DNA of 64,000 bases from Arthrobacter sp. 9AX (GCF_902506095.1 NZ_LR733293.1:248001-312000), one strand, 5' to 3'. Shown: positions 8,718 through 17,908, counted from the first letter of the stretch. The notes: generated from the letters alone by a model not told the origin. Numbers and translations: made by a program.

Positions 8718-9925
8718 GCGGCCCCTCCACGGCCTCCACCCCCGCCGCCCTGGTCATCGTCTGCGGACTGGTGGCACTCACCCAGGCTTCATGGGGTCTG
8801 ATCATCCCGGTCCTGCCGGTATACGCCGAGGAGTTCGGCGCGTCCGCGTTCCAACTCGGGCTGGTGGTGGCGGCCTTTAGCATGTCCCGGCTGCTCGTCA
8901 ACATCCCGGCCGGGATCCTCGCGGACCGGGCCGACCGCCGCGTCGTCATTATCGCCGCCTCTGCAGGGGTCGCAGTCGTTCTCGCGGTCACCGCTGGAGC
9001 TCAGAACCTTGAGGTGCTCTTCATCTTGCGGGCTGTGCTCGGGCTGTTCGGAGGCGTGGTCATCACCGTGGGCCAGGCACTCCTCGCCGATATGACCGAG
9101 GTGGAGAGTCGGGGTCGGTCGATGGCCACACTGCAGGCGTTCCAGCTGGCTGGCGGCGCGATTGGCCCCGCGCTTGGCGGCATCACAGCGACTCTTTGGG
9201 GTCCGCGAGGAGCGTACTTCATTGCGAGCGGCATTTGTCTTGCGATGGTGGTCGTCGCAATGGTTCGACTGCCTCGACAGCCTGTGAAAGCGCGAGAGAG
9301 GGAGGAGCGCGGCTCCGTAAAGCCGATGCATCTCTTCCGCGACCCGAGCTTCGACTCCGCTTCTCTTGTCGGCTTCAGCGTCTTCTTCCTCCGTTTTGGC
9401 GGTATGCAGACCCTTGTGCCGCTGATCGCATACTCATCGGCGGGCATATCGGTCATGACGCTTGGGATTGCCCTGAGTGCATTGACGGTCGTGAATCTTT
9501 TGCAAGTGCGTCTCGTTGGCCGCATCTCGGATAAAACCCGCAAGATACCCATTGTTGTCTCACTGGTGATCACGGCTGTCGGTTACGTCATCTTCTCCTT
9601 CTCCCATCACTGGCTCTTGTTCTTCGTTGCGTTCGTCATCGTGGGCCTGGCCAACGGGTTCTCGGGCGCGACCCCCGCGGCTTATCTCGCCGATGTCGTG
9701 CCACCGGCGATGTCAGGCATAGGAGTGGGCGTCTATCGCACCTTCGGTGACTTCGGTGGCTTAGTGGGTCCGATTGCGATCGGCGCGTTAGTGGACCTGA
9801 GCGGCAACCAACTGGCTGCAGGGGCCACGGCGGCGCTTGCGCTGACAATGGCGTTAGTCTTCCTGCTCCTCGCAAAGGAAACGGTGGGCCGGCGCGCCAC
9901 CTGGAAACCGTTGGAGGGCCGATGA
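8714..9925 (+). CDS. MFS transporter (drug/metabolite efflux type)
   Basis: The protein has 403 aa and twelve predicted membrane segments. The motif-A-like loop AGILADRADRRVVI follows TM2, with a second copy RLVGRISDKTRKIPI in the C-terminal half. The GTG start overlaps the ATPase stop by 4 bp, and the gene ends overlapping the regulator, so it is embedded in the operon. It could export a product of the hydrolases or be a second importer; the family alone does not decide. Confidence 0.85.
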   Translation: MSGPSTASTPAALVIVCGLVALTQASWGLIIPVLPVYAEEFGASAFQLGLVVAAFSMSRLLVNIPAGILADRADRRVVIIAASAGVAVVLAVTAGAQNLEVLFILRAVLGLFGGVVITVGQALLADMTEVESRGRSMATLQAFQLAGGAIGPALGGITATLWGPRGAYFIASGICLAMVVVAMVRLPRQPVKAREREERGSVKPMHLFRDPSFDSASLVGFSVFFLRFGGMQTLVPLIAYSSAGISVMTLGIALSALTVVNLLQVRLVGRISDKTRKIPIVVSLVITAVGYVIFSFSHHWLLFFVAFVIVGLANGFSGATPAAYLADVVPPAMSGIGVGVYRTFGDFGGLVGPIAIGALVDLSGNQLAAGATAALALTMALVFLLLAKETVGRRATWKPLEGR

Positions 9926-10782
9926 GTCGCTCCGCCGAGGCGCCGCGCTCACGGCGAGGACGGGCGACGCGGGTCAGGGATCTGCTGCGTTCGCAGATCG
10001 TTTCTGCCAGGCCGCGGTTTCGCCTTCCCCCTGAGGAGGACCTCGCCCGCGAATACCAAGTCTCCCGTAACACGATGCGAGAGGCACTGGCGTTACTCGT
10101 CGACGAAGGCATTCTGCTCAGGAGTAAGGGTGTTGGAACGACATTGATCGTCGATCGGCACGCGCGGCCGTACGACGCCGAAGCCGGATTCGCTGCTGCG
10201 CTGCCACAATTGACTCCCCGCATCGAGAACCTGAACGTGGATCTGGAGATCGTGCCCACAACGCCCTACCTTCGAGCACGCTTCGGACCCGAGGAAGAGT
10301 TCTTTGTCTACTGGGAACGCCTCACGATCCTCGAGGGGGCACCACAGGCGATCTGGCGTTCCCACCTTCCCGCCAGCACGTTCGCGATCCTGCTAGTGAA
10401 CCCGCCGCCGACCGACAAGTCCATCTACGAGGTCATTCAGGAGACCTCGGGCGCATCGGTGGCACGAACCAGCAGGACGGTAGAGGCGCGGGCAACAGAC
10501 CCGATGACCGCTCGACTCCTTAGCGTGCCACCGTCAACACCAGCTCTGCACATCGAGCGGTCCCTGTTCACCTCGGACGGACGTTTCATAGAGCTCGGGT
10601 ATGCCTGGGTACGGGGGGACCGTTATGCCGTCACCTACGACACCGAGCATGAGGCTCCTGCCGTCGACCACGAACGCCCAGGCCCGAGCAGAGCGGCTAA
10701 CTGCTCTCAGGATCCACACCCCGGTTGTGCCGCGTGCACCCCACCCACCAGTCCCTCGAAATCCGAGGACTCAACAGAATGA
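9922..10782 (+). CDS. GntR-family regulator with UTRA domain
   Basis: The protein has 286 aa. The wHTH at ~15-80 (FRLPPEEDLAREYQVSRNTMREALALLVDEG) is followed by a UTRA ligand-binding domain (~100-235; VYWERLTILEGAPQAIWRSHLP and ALHIERSLFTSDGRFIELGYAWVRGDRY). The last ~45 residues are a non-conserved Cys/Pro-rich tail. The HutC subfamily senses small ligands. The gene overlaps the MFS gene by 4 bp and ends next to the binding-protein gene, so it probably controls this operon. Confidence 0.87.
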   Translation: MSRSAEAPRSRRGRATRVRDLLRSQIVSARPRFRLPPEEDLAREYQVSRNTMREALALLVDEGILLRSKGVGTTLIVDRHARPYDAEAGFAAALPQLTPRIENLNVDLEIVPTTPYLRARFGPEEEFFVYWERLTILEGAPQAIWRSHLPASTFAILLVNPPPTDKSIYEVIQETSGASVARTSRTVEARATDPMTARLLSVPPSTPALHIERSLFTSDGRFIELGYAWVRGDRYAVTYDTEHEAPAVDHERPGPSRAANCSQDPHPGCAACTPPTSPSKSEDSTE

Positions 10783-10790
10783 GGAAGACG

Positions 10791-11834
10791 ATGAGTAAAG
10801 TCCATGGAAAAACGGGGCGAATTGCCCGGCGCACTCTCGGCACCTGCGCCGGGGCTGCGGTCCTGATCGCCAGCCTCGCCGCCTGCGGCGGCGGTGGCCA
10901 GCCGCAGGCCGAGGCTGACGGTACCATCACCGTCAAGTACGGCATCACCTCGCAATCCGTCACCTCGCTCCCAACCATCATCGGAGAAGCCAAGGGGTTC
11001 TTCGCCGACGAGGGCATCAAACTCGAGAGTGTGGTTACAGGCCAGTCAGGAAAGGTCTGCCAGCAACTGATCGCCGGCGCGCTCGACCTCGGTGAGTGCT
11101 CCACGAACGATGTTGCTTGCACCGTCGCGGCGGGCGGGCCGATCAAAGTTCGCTTCTTCACGTCGGCCTCAGTCCTCCCGAACAAGGTCTACGCAAAGGA
11201 AGGGATCACGAGCTGGGCGGACCTCAAAGGTAAGAACATCATGGTGGCCTCCCAGCAGGACAACACCTTCTACTTCACCAGACTGATGGCCGAGCAAGGT
11301 GGCCTCAACTTCCCGGACGACGTCACCGTGGCATATGCCGGATCGTCCACCGACCGCTTCGCCGCGCTCTCATCCGGAACCGTCGATGCCACGATCTTGA
11401 CGACCCCGTTTGACTTCCAGGCCGAAAAGGCCGGCTTCTCCGAGCTCGACGACCTCGTCGAGCATCTCCCCGCGGACAAGTACTTTGGCAGCGGCGTGGC
11501 CACCACCGACGATTACGCCGCGAGGAACCCCGAAACCCTGAAGAAGGTCTTCGCAGCGGAGCAGAAGGCACTGGACTACATGCTCGACCCCGCTAACAAG
11601 GCAGATGTCATCGCGACGATCAAGGACGTCGGAAAACTCGACCCCGCGATTGCCGTCGAGCTCGCCGAGTACATTTATGCACGTCTTATCTCCAGCGGCT
11701 ACTACCTGTCTGGCGGAGCGGCCGACCCCGCCGGCATCCAGGGCGTCATAGACTCCACGGTCGCGCTCGGTTTCGTCGATGAGGGCGCGATCACACCCGA
11801 GGATATCTACGACACCTCCATCGTCCTGCAGTGA
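10791..11834 (+). CDS. ABC transporter substrate-binding lipoprotein (NMT1/THI5-like)
   Basis: The start at 10791 (MSKVHGK) has GAGGA 5 nt upstream; an ATG at 10779 that overlaps the regulator stop is the alternative. A signal peptide ends in the lipobox SLAAC, then a Gly-rich linker. The mature part has the SsuA/NMT1 fold: KYGITSQSVTSLPTIIGEAKGFFADEGI, ALDLGECSTNDV, WADLKGKNIMVAS and DATILTTPFDFQAEKAGF. It binds the ligand for the permease and ATPase upstream. Homologues bind sulfonates, pyrimidines, nitrate or aromatic acids. Confidence 0.88.
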   Translation: MSKVHGKTGRIARRTLGTCAGAAVLIASLAACGGGGQPQAEADGTITVKYGITSQSVTSLPTIIGEAKGFFADEGIKLESVVTGQSGKVCQQLIAGALDLGECSTNDVACTVAAGGPIKVRFFTSASVLPNKVYAKEGITSWADLKGKNIMVASQQDNTFYFTRLMAEQGGLNFPDDVTVAYAGSSTDRFAALSSGTVDATILTTPFDFQAEKAGFSELDDLVEHLPADKYFGSGVATTDDYAARNPETLKKVFAAEQKALDYMLDPANKADVIATIKDVGKLDPAIAVELAEYIYARLISSGYYLSGGAADPAGIQGVIDSTVALGFVDEGAITPEDIYDTSIVLQ

Positions 11835-11891
11835 CGATGCAAAGCCAGAGTCCTATCCGCCAACACCTGCCAGCCCTAAGCGGGGAGCACT

Positions 11892-12959
11892 GTGGCCGGC
11901 GTTCTGATCCAGCGCATCACGGCTGGTCCGGCAGCGAGCATGACGTTGCCGCCACCTGCCCGCCATTCAAAGCCGACCTCGCGCCATCGGCAAGCGATGG
12001 TTGAGCCGATGACGAGGCCAGAGGTGCTAAAGAAGGGCATGGTCTGGATCCCGGAGGGAACTTTCCGAATGGGATCTGACCTCGAGGACTACCCGGAAGA
12101 GGGACCCGTCCATGACGTCACCCTCGGTGGATTTTGGATGGACGAAAATACGGTGACGGTAGCGCAGTTCAGGCGCTTCGTACGAGCGACCGGCTACGTC
12201 ACCGTCGCTGAGCGACCGCTTAACCCGTCGCTCTACCCCGGGATCGATGCCTCCTTGCTGGTGCCCGGTTCTCTCGTCTTCTCGCCGACCCGCGGGCCGG
12301 TCGACCTCACACAATGGCAGAACTGGTGGCGTTACATTCCCGGTGCGGACTGGGCACATCCAGAGGGCCCGAAATCCACTGTCGAAGGTCGTCTGCTTCA
12401 CCCCGTGACCCACGTGTGCTGGGAAGACGTCACCGCCTACGCCGCGTGGGCAGGAAAGGAACTGCCGACGGAGTCCGAATGGGAATTCGCCGCGCGTGGG
12501 GGTCTCGTGGGAGCGAAGTATGTGTGGGGCGACGAGCTCACTCCGGTTGGCCGTGCTATGGCCAACTACTGGGTCGGGGAATTCCCATGGCAGAACCTCA
12601 AACCCATCGCTGAACGCCGGACCATGCCGGTGCGCTCCTTCCCACCAAATGGACACGGCCTGTACGACATGGCTGGCAACGTCTGGGAGTGGACCTCTGA
12701 CTTCTACCGGAACGATCATCGGGAGACGACAGGTCCGAGTTGTTGCGCGCCCATGTCCGATCCACGGGTGATCAAGAGCGCAGGCAGTGAGGACCCGACC
12801 CTGCCAGGCGAAGCACAAACACCGCGCCGGGTCCTGAAAGGAGGGTCACACCTGTGCGCTGAAAACTACTGCCAGCGCTTCAGGCCAGCTGCACGCCATG
12901 CGCAGCCGATAGGCTCGGGCATGTCGCACATCGGCTTCCGCTGCATCGTTCGACCATAA
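11892..12959 (+). CDS. Formylglycine-generating enzyme (SUMF1/FGE) family protein
   Basis: Up to 355 aa from the GTG at 11892 (GGGGAG upstream); the conserved domain starts near MVWIPEGTFRMGS, so ATGs at 11997 or 12009 are alternatives. FGE hallmarks: LGGFWMDENTVTVAQFRRFV, HPVTHVCWEDVTAYAAWAGK, LPTESEWEFAARGG, GLYDMAGNVWEWTSDF. The C-terminal GGSHLCAENYCQRFRP has the Cys-x4-Cys pair that binds copper in true FGEs. True FGEs oxidise a Cys in a CxPxR motif of sulfatases to formylglycine. No sulfatase and no CxPxR-bearing partner is visible in this window. It closes the rightward block, 57 bp after the binding protein. Confidence 0.88.
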   Translation: MAGVLIQRITAGPAASMTLPPPARHSKPTSRHRQAMVEPMTRPEVLKKGMVWIPEGTFRMGSDLEDYPEEGPVHDVTLGGFWMDENTVTVAQFRRFVRATGYVTVAERPLNPSLYPGIDASLLVPGSLVFSPTRGPVDLTQWQNWWRYIPGADWAHPEGPKSTVEGRLLHPVTHVCWEDVTAYAAWAGKELPTESEWEFAARGGLVGAKYVWGDELTPVGRAMANYWVGEFPWQNLKPIAERRTMPVRSFPPNGHGLYDMAGNVWEWTSDFYRNDHRETTGPSCCAPMSDPRVIKSAGSEDPTLPGEAQTPRRVLKGGSHLCAENYCQRFRPAARHAQPIGSGMSHIGFRCIVRP

Positions 12960-13536
12960 GCGAATGCCCCTGTTGTCAGGTGCTTTCGGAACGCGGTAAT
13001 GAAGATTCCGTCTAGCTGCCGCCGCTGGGCGACCACGCTTGCGGATCACGCGGCCGGAACTGGTGGCCACTCTTACCGTCCATGGCTGGGGACAATTCAG
13101 GTTATCCACGGCTTGAAATTGGGAGCCGTTGGCGCTCCCTAGCAGCAGTAGCAGTGGATAACCTACAAGGATTGTCCCCGGCTGTGGGCGGGCGCACCCA
13201 CTTCTTGTCCAAACATAAATCGTTCCGGTTCTTTAGAGGACCCGACAGCCGCCGCCGTGTGTCAACTTTGGGTGTGCCCAAGTCACACCTAAGGCGAAGG
13301 GAACCTAGAGGTCATCGCCTCGAACGACAGCGGCAGATAGGTCTGCCTGCTGCCGGTCGTTGGACTGCTGCCTGGTCCAAACACGTTCGTAGCCAACGAG
13401 GCTAGCTGAAGAAACTGATGCAAACGCGAGGGCAGCACCTCACGGCGGATCCTTTTGTCGCACCTTCACTTCGCTGTTGCGCGGGTGGTGGCCGGATCCG
13501 CGGGCCGTGCGCCGATGTCAGGACTGGGTCGTCCTT
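12960..13536. other. Intergenic region between FGE gene and MMPL gene
   Basis: No supported gene lies in this 577-bp stretch where two genes converge. It contains the large inverted repeat at 13086-13181, listed separately, and otherwise nothing recognisable. Confidence 0.5.
13086..13181. repeat. Large imperfect inverted repeat with TTATCCAC ends
   Basis: The left arm (13086-13109) reads ctGGGGACAAT-tc-AGGTTATCCAC. The right arm (13154-13181) is its reverse complement except for a 3-nt insertion. The ~44-nt spacer contains a second small hairpin, GGGAGC-cgttggc-GCTCCC. Each arm carries TTATCCAC, one base short of a consensus DnaA box. It may be a folded intergenic repeat, a terminator-like structure or a MITE. 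Confidence 0.6.
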
Positions 13537-16062
13537 TTATCGGGAAAGCTGTTGTTCGGCTGGCTTAGTGGTTTGACTGGTGGCGTGGTGGGGTGGGTGT
13601 TGGCGTTCGAGGGCGGCGCCTTCGACATCAACGTTGGGCAGGATCCGTTCGAGCCACGCCGGTATCCACCAGGCGCTGGGTCCGAGCAGGTGCATGAGGG
13701 CGGGGACGACGAGCATGCGGATGATGAAGGCATCGACGAGGACGCCGAACGCGAGCCCGAAGCCGACGGCTCTGATGATGGTGGAGTGCGCGAAGATGAA
13801 GCCGCTGAACACGGAGACCATGATCAGGGCCGCTGCGGTGACGACGGAGCGGCCGGCCCGGAAGCCTTGGACGACGGCGAGGCGGGCTGCGGAGCCGTGG
13901 ACGAAGGCTTCGCGCATCCCTGCGGTGAGGAACAGCTGGTAGTCCATGGCGAGGCCGAAGAGGATTCCCACGAGGATGACCGGGAGGAAGCTCAGGATCG
14001 GTCCGGGGTCGTGGATGCCGAAGAGGTTGCCTAGCCAGCCCCATTGGAAGACTGCGGTGAGGGCCCCGTAGGTGGCGATGAGGGAAAGGATGAACCCGGC
14101 GGTTGCGATCAGCGGCACGAGCAGGGACCGGAACACGACGACCATGATGAGGAAGGACAGGCCGACGACGACGGCCACGTAAAGCGGGAGCACGTCGGCG
14201 AGGTTGCCGGAGATGCCGATGTTAGTCGCTGCCTGACCTGCTACGCCCAGATGTGATCCGTCGGGGGCGGGCAGTGCTCGGAGGCTGCGCACGAGGTCCT
14301 CGGTCGAGGCGTCGTTAGGGCCGCCAGCGGGAATGACTTGGAACGCGGCGAGGGTGTTGTCCTCGGACACGGCGATCGGGGCGACGGCGGTGACGTCGTC
14401 CTGCCGGCCGATTGAGCGGGCGGTGTTGAGCTGTTCTGTCAGGATGGTCTCGTCGGTCGTTCCCTCTGGGAGGTGGGCGGTGACGAGCAGGGTGCCGTTG
14501 ACGCCATCGCCGAACTTCTCGGTCGTGATCTGGTGAGCCCTGTACTGCGTGGAGTCCTGCGGTTCGGAGGAGCCGTCGGGAAGACCGAGGCGCATCGACA
14601 GGGCTGGTGCGGCGACCAGCAGCAGCATAGCGGCTCCGGCGATAACGCTGAGCACGGCGCGGCCGGTCCGCATCGGGGTGATCTGCTTGTCCACCCGGTT
14701 CTGTGCGGGGTCCCCGCGGTGGGCCTGTTCGCGGCGGGACAGGACCCGGTACTTGACGAGTCCGAGCAATGCCGGTGTGAGGCTGATAGCCACGAGGACA
14801 GCGACAGCGACGCTGACGGCACCGACCGTGCCCATCAGGCCGAGGAACGGCACCCCGGTGATGTTCAGGGCCAGCAGTGCGACGACGACGGTGGAGCCGG
14901 CGAAGACCACCGCGTTGCCGGCGGTACCGTTGGCGAGTCCGATGGATTCGTGCAGGCCCGTACCGGCGATGAGTTGCTTGCGGTGACGGTTGAGGATGAA
15001 CAGCGAGTAGTCGATGCCGACCGCGAGGCCCAGCATCAGGCCAAGGACCGGTGTCACCGAAGCCATCTCCACGGCCCCGGAGAATGCCAGCGAGGCCGTC
15101 AAAGCGACTACGATGCCCACGATGGCGCTGACCAGCGGCAGTGTCGCGGCCAGGACTGTGCCAAGCATGACGAACAGGACGATGGCCGCGATGATCAGGC
15201 CGATGACCTCGCCCGGGCCGAAGATACTGGGTGTGGCCTGGGCGAGGGAGTTCGCGTACTCAACGCTCACACCCTCGATCGGATGCTGCGCAACGTAATC
15301 GATGACGCCCTCGCGTGTCTCGTTGCTCAGCTTGAGCTGCGGAACGTCGAAGCTGACATTGATGATGGCCGTCGTGCCGTCGTCGGACACAGAGCCGATG
15401 TTCTCGGCGAACGAAAGGAGCTCGGCACCGTCCTCGAGCTGCCGGTTCTGCTCCTCGAGCTTCGCTCTTCCGTCATCGAGAGTCTTCTGCTGCGCGTCGA
15501 GCGTGGCTGCCTGAGTGTCGAGCTGGATCTGCTGGGTCACGAGAGCCTGGGCCGCTGCTCCTGTCGCGCCCTCTCGGGATATGTCCAGCTGGGCTTGCGC
15601 TGCCTGGAGTTGCTTCAGCCCCGCATCGAGTTGCACCTGCCCGGCGTCAAGCTCGGCACGGCCTGCGTCAATCAGCGCACGGCCGTCGGTCAGTCTCTTC
15701 TCCTGCTCGGCGAGCTGCGCCTCCGTGTCGAACGGGTCGATGACAGCGGACACATCGGCGAGGTTCCCCGCGTCCGTGACCAGGTCTGCAACGGCGTCCT
15801 TCTGAGCCTGTGTGAAGGGCTGACCGTTAGCGGTCTGCAGAACGACAGCCCCTGACCCGCCGCTGAGGTCCGGCAGCTTCTCGGCGAGCTCGTCGGTGAC
15901 CTTCGCCGCCTCCGTGCCGGGAATATCGAAGCTGGAGGCCAGCGGGCCACCGAAGGACAGAAAGGAACCCACGGCCAGGGCGAGAATGGCAGCCCACGCT
16001 CCGAGGGTCCGCCAGGCATGAGCTGCAGCCCACGAGCCGAGACGATAAAGGAACAGGGCCAT
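13537..16062 (-). CDS. MMPL/RND-family membrane transporter
   Basis: The protein has 841 aa from the ATG at 16062, with AAGGA 8 nt upstream. TM1 (AWRTLGAWAAILALAVGSF) is followed by an extracellular domain that contains an Ala/Gln/Asp-rich predicted coiled coil (~150-230, repeated LDAGQVQLDAGLKQLQ). TM2-6 follow, with LGLAVGIDYSLFILNRHRK (the Asp-Tyr proton-relay motif). After a second extracellular domain, TM7-12 include LFGLAMDYQLFLTAGMREA. This is the duplicated MmpL plan. Members export lipids, siderophores or drugs. The divergent TetR gene probably represses it, as in many efflux pairs. Confidence 0.9.
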   Translation of the reverse strand: MALFLYRLGSWAAAHAWRTLGAWAAILALAVGSFLSFGGPLASSFDIPGTEAAKVTDELAEKLPDLSGGSGAVVLQTANGQPFTQAQKDAVADLVTDAGNLADVSAVIDPFDTEAQLAEQEKRLTDGRALIDAGRAELDAGQVQLDAGLKQLQAAQAQLDISREGATGAAAQALVTQQIQLDTQAATLDAQQKTLDDGRAKLEEQNRQLEDGAELLSFAENIGSVSDDGTTAIINVSFDVPQLKLSNETREGVIDYVAQHPIEGVSVEYANSLAQATPSIFGPGEVIGLIIAAIVLFVMLGTVLAATLPLVSAIVGIVVALTASLAFSGAVEMASVTPVLGLMLGLAVGIDYSLFILNRHRKQLIAGTGLHESIGLANGTAGNAVVFAGSTVVVALLALNITGVPFLGLMGTVGAVSVAVAVLVAISLTPALLGLVKYRVLSRREQAHRGDPAQNRVDKQITPMRTGRAVLSVIAGAAMLLLVAAPALSMRLGLPDGSSEPQDSTQYRAHQITTEKFGDGVNGTLLVTAHLPEGTTDETILTEQLNTARSIGRQDDVTAVAPIAVSEDNTLAAFQVIPAGGPNDASTEDLVRSLRALPAPDGSHLGVAGQAATNIGISGNLADVLPLYVAVVVGLSFLIMVVVFRSLLVPLIATAGFILSLIATYGALTAVFQWGWLGNLFGIHDPGPILSFLPVILVGILFGLAMDYQLFLTAGMREAFVHGSAARLAVVQGFRAGRSVVTAAALIMVSVFSGFIFAHSTIIRAVGFGLAFGVLVDAFIIRMLVVPALMHLLGPSAWWIPAWLERILPNVDVEGAALERQHPPHHATSQTTKPAEQQLSR

Positions 16063-16095
16063 GAGAAATCCTTGCTTCAGGAAACACCGACGCTT

Positions 16096-16113
16096 AGACG
16101 ATACGGTGCGTCT
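16096..16113. promoter_or_regulatory. Putative TetR operator between mmpL and tetR
   Basis: AGACGATACGGTGCGTCT has perfect 5-bp ends (AGACG/CGTCT) and partial symmetry inside. It lies in the 78-bp divergent gap, 33 bp upstream of the MMPL start and 27 bp upstream of the TetR start. Confidence 0.45.
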
Positions 16114-16140
16114 TGTCTTATGACCAATTAGGCTGGTGTG

Positions 16141-16749
16141 ATGATGTTGACCAACCACCGCGCCGGTGCCCAGCGCAGCGAAGCAGCGCGAGTCGCCATC
16201 CTCAGTGCCGCCGCGTCGCTCTTCGTATCCAGCGGCTATGAACGGTTGGCGATGGAAGGCATAGCCTCGGCCGCCAAAGTGGGAAAGCAGACAATCTACC
16301 GTTGGTGGCCGTCAAAAAGTGCCCTGATCGCCGAATGCCTCGCGGATGGATACCTGCTACCGAATGACCGCTTCGATCCACCTACATCCGGACATGTCGT
16401 CGATGACATCGCTTCCTGGTACGCCGGCGTCGCCGACTATTTCCAGTCCGAGAACAATAACCGATTGCTCCTGTCGCTCATCTCCGCAGCGGCCGGTGAT
16501 CCCGATGTCGCCGCGCACTTCGACGCGCGCTTCGGTGGCGGTCATACGATCGAAGCCAGAATCCAGCAGGGTATCAAAGCCGGAGAATTACGTCCGGACG
16601 TGCCGATGAACCGTGTGGCCGAAGCGCTCATCGGAGCCCTTCTCCTTCGGGTACTCGCGCGTTCCCCGATAGAACCGACCTTCGCCGCTGACATGGTGAA
16701 CATGGTGCTCTCACCCTCCACCATTGAAGCGCAAACAAGGCAGCACTGA
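16141..16749 (+). CDS. TetR/AcrR-family transcriptional regulator
   Basis: The protein has 202 aa from the ATG at 16141; a GTG at 16138 or an ATG at 16144 are alternatives. The N-terminal HTH reads RVAILSAAASLFVSSGYERLAMEGIASAAKVGKQTIYRWWPSKSALI, a textbook TetR helix 1-4. The C-terminal half is a helical ligand-binding/dimer domain of the TetR_C_11/16 kind. Transcribed away from the MMPL gene, it is the likely local repressor. Confidence 0.9.
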   Translation: MMLTNHRAGAQRSEAARVAILSAAASLFVSSGYERLAMEGIASAAKVGKQTIYRWWPSKSALIAECLADGYLLPNDRFDPPTSGHVVDDIASWYAGVADYFQSENNNRLLLSLISAAAGDPDVAAHFDARFGGGHTIEARIQQGIKAGELRPDVPMNRVAEALIGALLLRVLARSPIEPTFAADMVNMVLSPSTIEAQTRQH

Positions 16750-17291
16750 GGCCCGTACAGGGCCGTCCGAATGCGAGCAACTGCCTCGATCGGGCTTGAG
16801 GTCAACACCCGACACTGTGCAGCAAGGACAAGGGAACGGAGGATACTTTTGATTTCACGGGGACTTTGCCCGGTCATCGAAGATGACCAAGCAATCCGGG
16901 ATTTGACCAAACCCTTCCTCCCCCGGGAGCTCACCGAGACAGCGAACAGGCTCAGCCCAGCAGGGCCCCTGACTGCACACGGAAAAAACCCCGCGGCTGA
17001 CCGGCCCGCTATCTAAGCCATGGGAGCTGACCCGGCACCAGGGCTCGTGCGGCCGACCAAGATCGTGTTTGGGGGAGCGGAGGCCAACAGAGAGGATCCG
17101 TTCTGGCGCCGGCGCAGCCGCAGGATGACGACGACCCGTTAAGCCAAGCCAAGAGAAAGCAGCCGCAACGACCAGAACCACCGCGGGGCGGTTGTGGCAG
17201 TTTGAGTTGGATCCGGTGTGACGGTTTGATTTGAGCCCACCTTTGACTCGCCGGGTAGGTTGTGACGGTTTGAGTTGGACCCACCCCAGCG
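16750..17291. other. Intergenic scar after tetR
   Basis: This stretch has no convincing gene; open frames on both strands look random in composition. Its right end holds three direct repeats (listed separately), which suggests a remnant of a mobile element that cut into the next gene. Confidence 0.45.
17192..17285. repeat. Three direct repeats, possible IS end
   Basis: Three copies of about 22 nt with the pattern (G)TTGTGRCRGTTTGAKTTGRNCC occur at 17192-17213, 17217-17239 and 17260-17285. Closely spaced direct repeats of this kind are typical of the multiple terminal repeats of IS21-type elements. No transposase is present, so the family assignment is tentative. Confidence 0.5.
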
Positions 17292-17720
17292 TTGTTCTCA
17301 TCTGATTGGTTTCCAAGGGTGGAGGGCATGGAATGGGTCAAAAGCCCGTCAAGTTCGGCATCACCCTCCAGCGGCTCAGGGCAGGCGTCGGGCGCCGGCC
17401 AGGGTCCCCGCGGCCCACATCAAGCCAACGGTCAGACGGAGGAGATCCTGACAGGTGACACCGCGGCCAAGGTGGAAGCTGCGGTGAAAGCCGCCCAGCC
17501 TGATGCGACCATAGAATGGATGGAGACTGACGCTGATGGAGCGACCTACGAAGCTCACATCACCAAGGCCGATGGCACCCGTGCCACGGTGTTGCTGGAT
17601 GAGAATTTCACGGTGACCGCGACGGAGGATCAGGGTTCGGGAGTTCGCGGGCGCGGCGGCAACCGTGGGGGCCCGGACCGTTCGGGCACGCAGACTCCGA
17701 GTCCGAGCGCCTCGGGATAG
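17292..17720 (+). CDS. PepSY-like domain protein, probably 5'-truncated
   Basis: Up to 142 aa. The core LTGDTAAKVEAAVKAAQPDATI, WMETDADGATYEAHITK and DGTRATVLLDENFTVTATED is a PepSY-like alpha/beta unit. It is flanked by Ser/Gly-rich and Gly/Pro-rich low-complexity tails. Proteins of this kind normally have an N-terminal signal or membrane anchor, but none is visible; the sequence begins directly after the repeat scar, which suggests the 5' part was lost. Function unknown; PepSY units often inhibit proteases or sit in envelope proteins. Confidence 0.55.
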   Translation: MFSSDWFPRVEGMEWVKSPSSSASPSSGSGQASGAGQGPRGPHQANGQTEEILTGDTAAKVEAAVKAAQPDATIEWMETDADGATYEAHITKADGTRATVLLDENFTVTATEDQGSGVRGRGGNRGGPDRSGTQTPSPSASG

Positions 17721-17908
17721 CAGCATCGCTTCGGCACAGATAGCCCTGAAGTGACTGTTTCCTCAGACAGAGGAGCGGGAAAGGGGCGTCGTTCTGCAGT
17801 GAGCGGCGCGCTCTCTTCGAGCGTCAGCTGAGCCAGGACCTAAGGGACGGGTAAATTCGCTGAACAGCGCCGATTAGTAGGCACGTCTCAATACGGACCG
17901 TGACTGGT

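Noticed and set aside
13086..13181. Chromosomal or plasmid replication origin
   Set aside because: Only two near-DnaA boxes in an inverted repeat, no AT-rich unwinding region, no dnaA/dnaN or rep gene nearby.
14473..15855. 460-aa plus-strand frame opposite the MMPL gene
   Set aside because: It is an antisense shadow of a well-supported 841-aa membrane transporter.
16771..17016. Plus-strand 81-aa frame after tetR
   Set aside because: No RBS, no recognisable motif and random-like composition in a scarred region.
17192..17285. CRISPR array
   Set aside because: Only three diverged repeats with 3-20 nt spacing, and no cas genes; an IS-end explanation is simpler.
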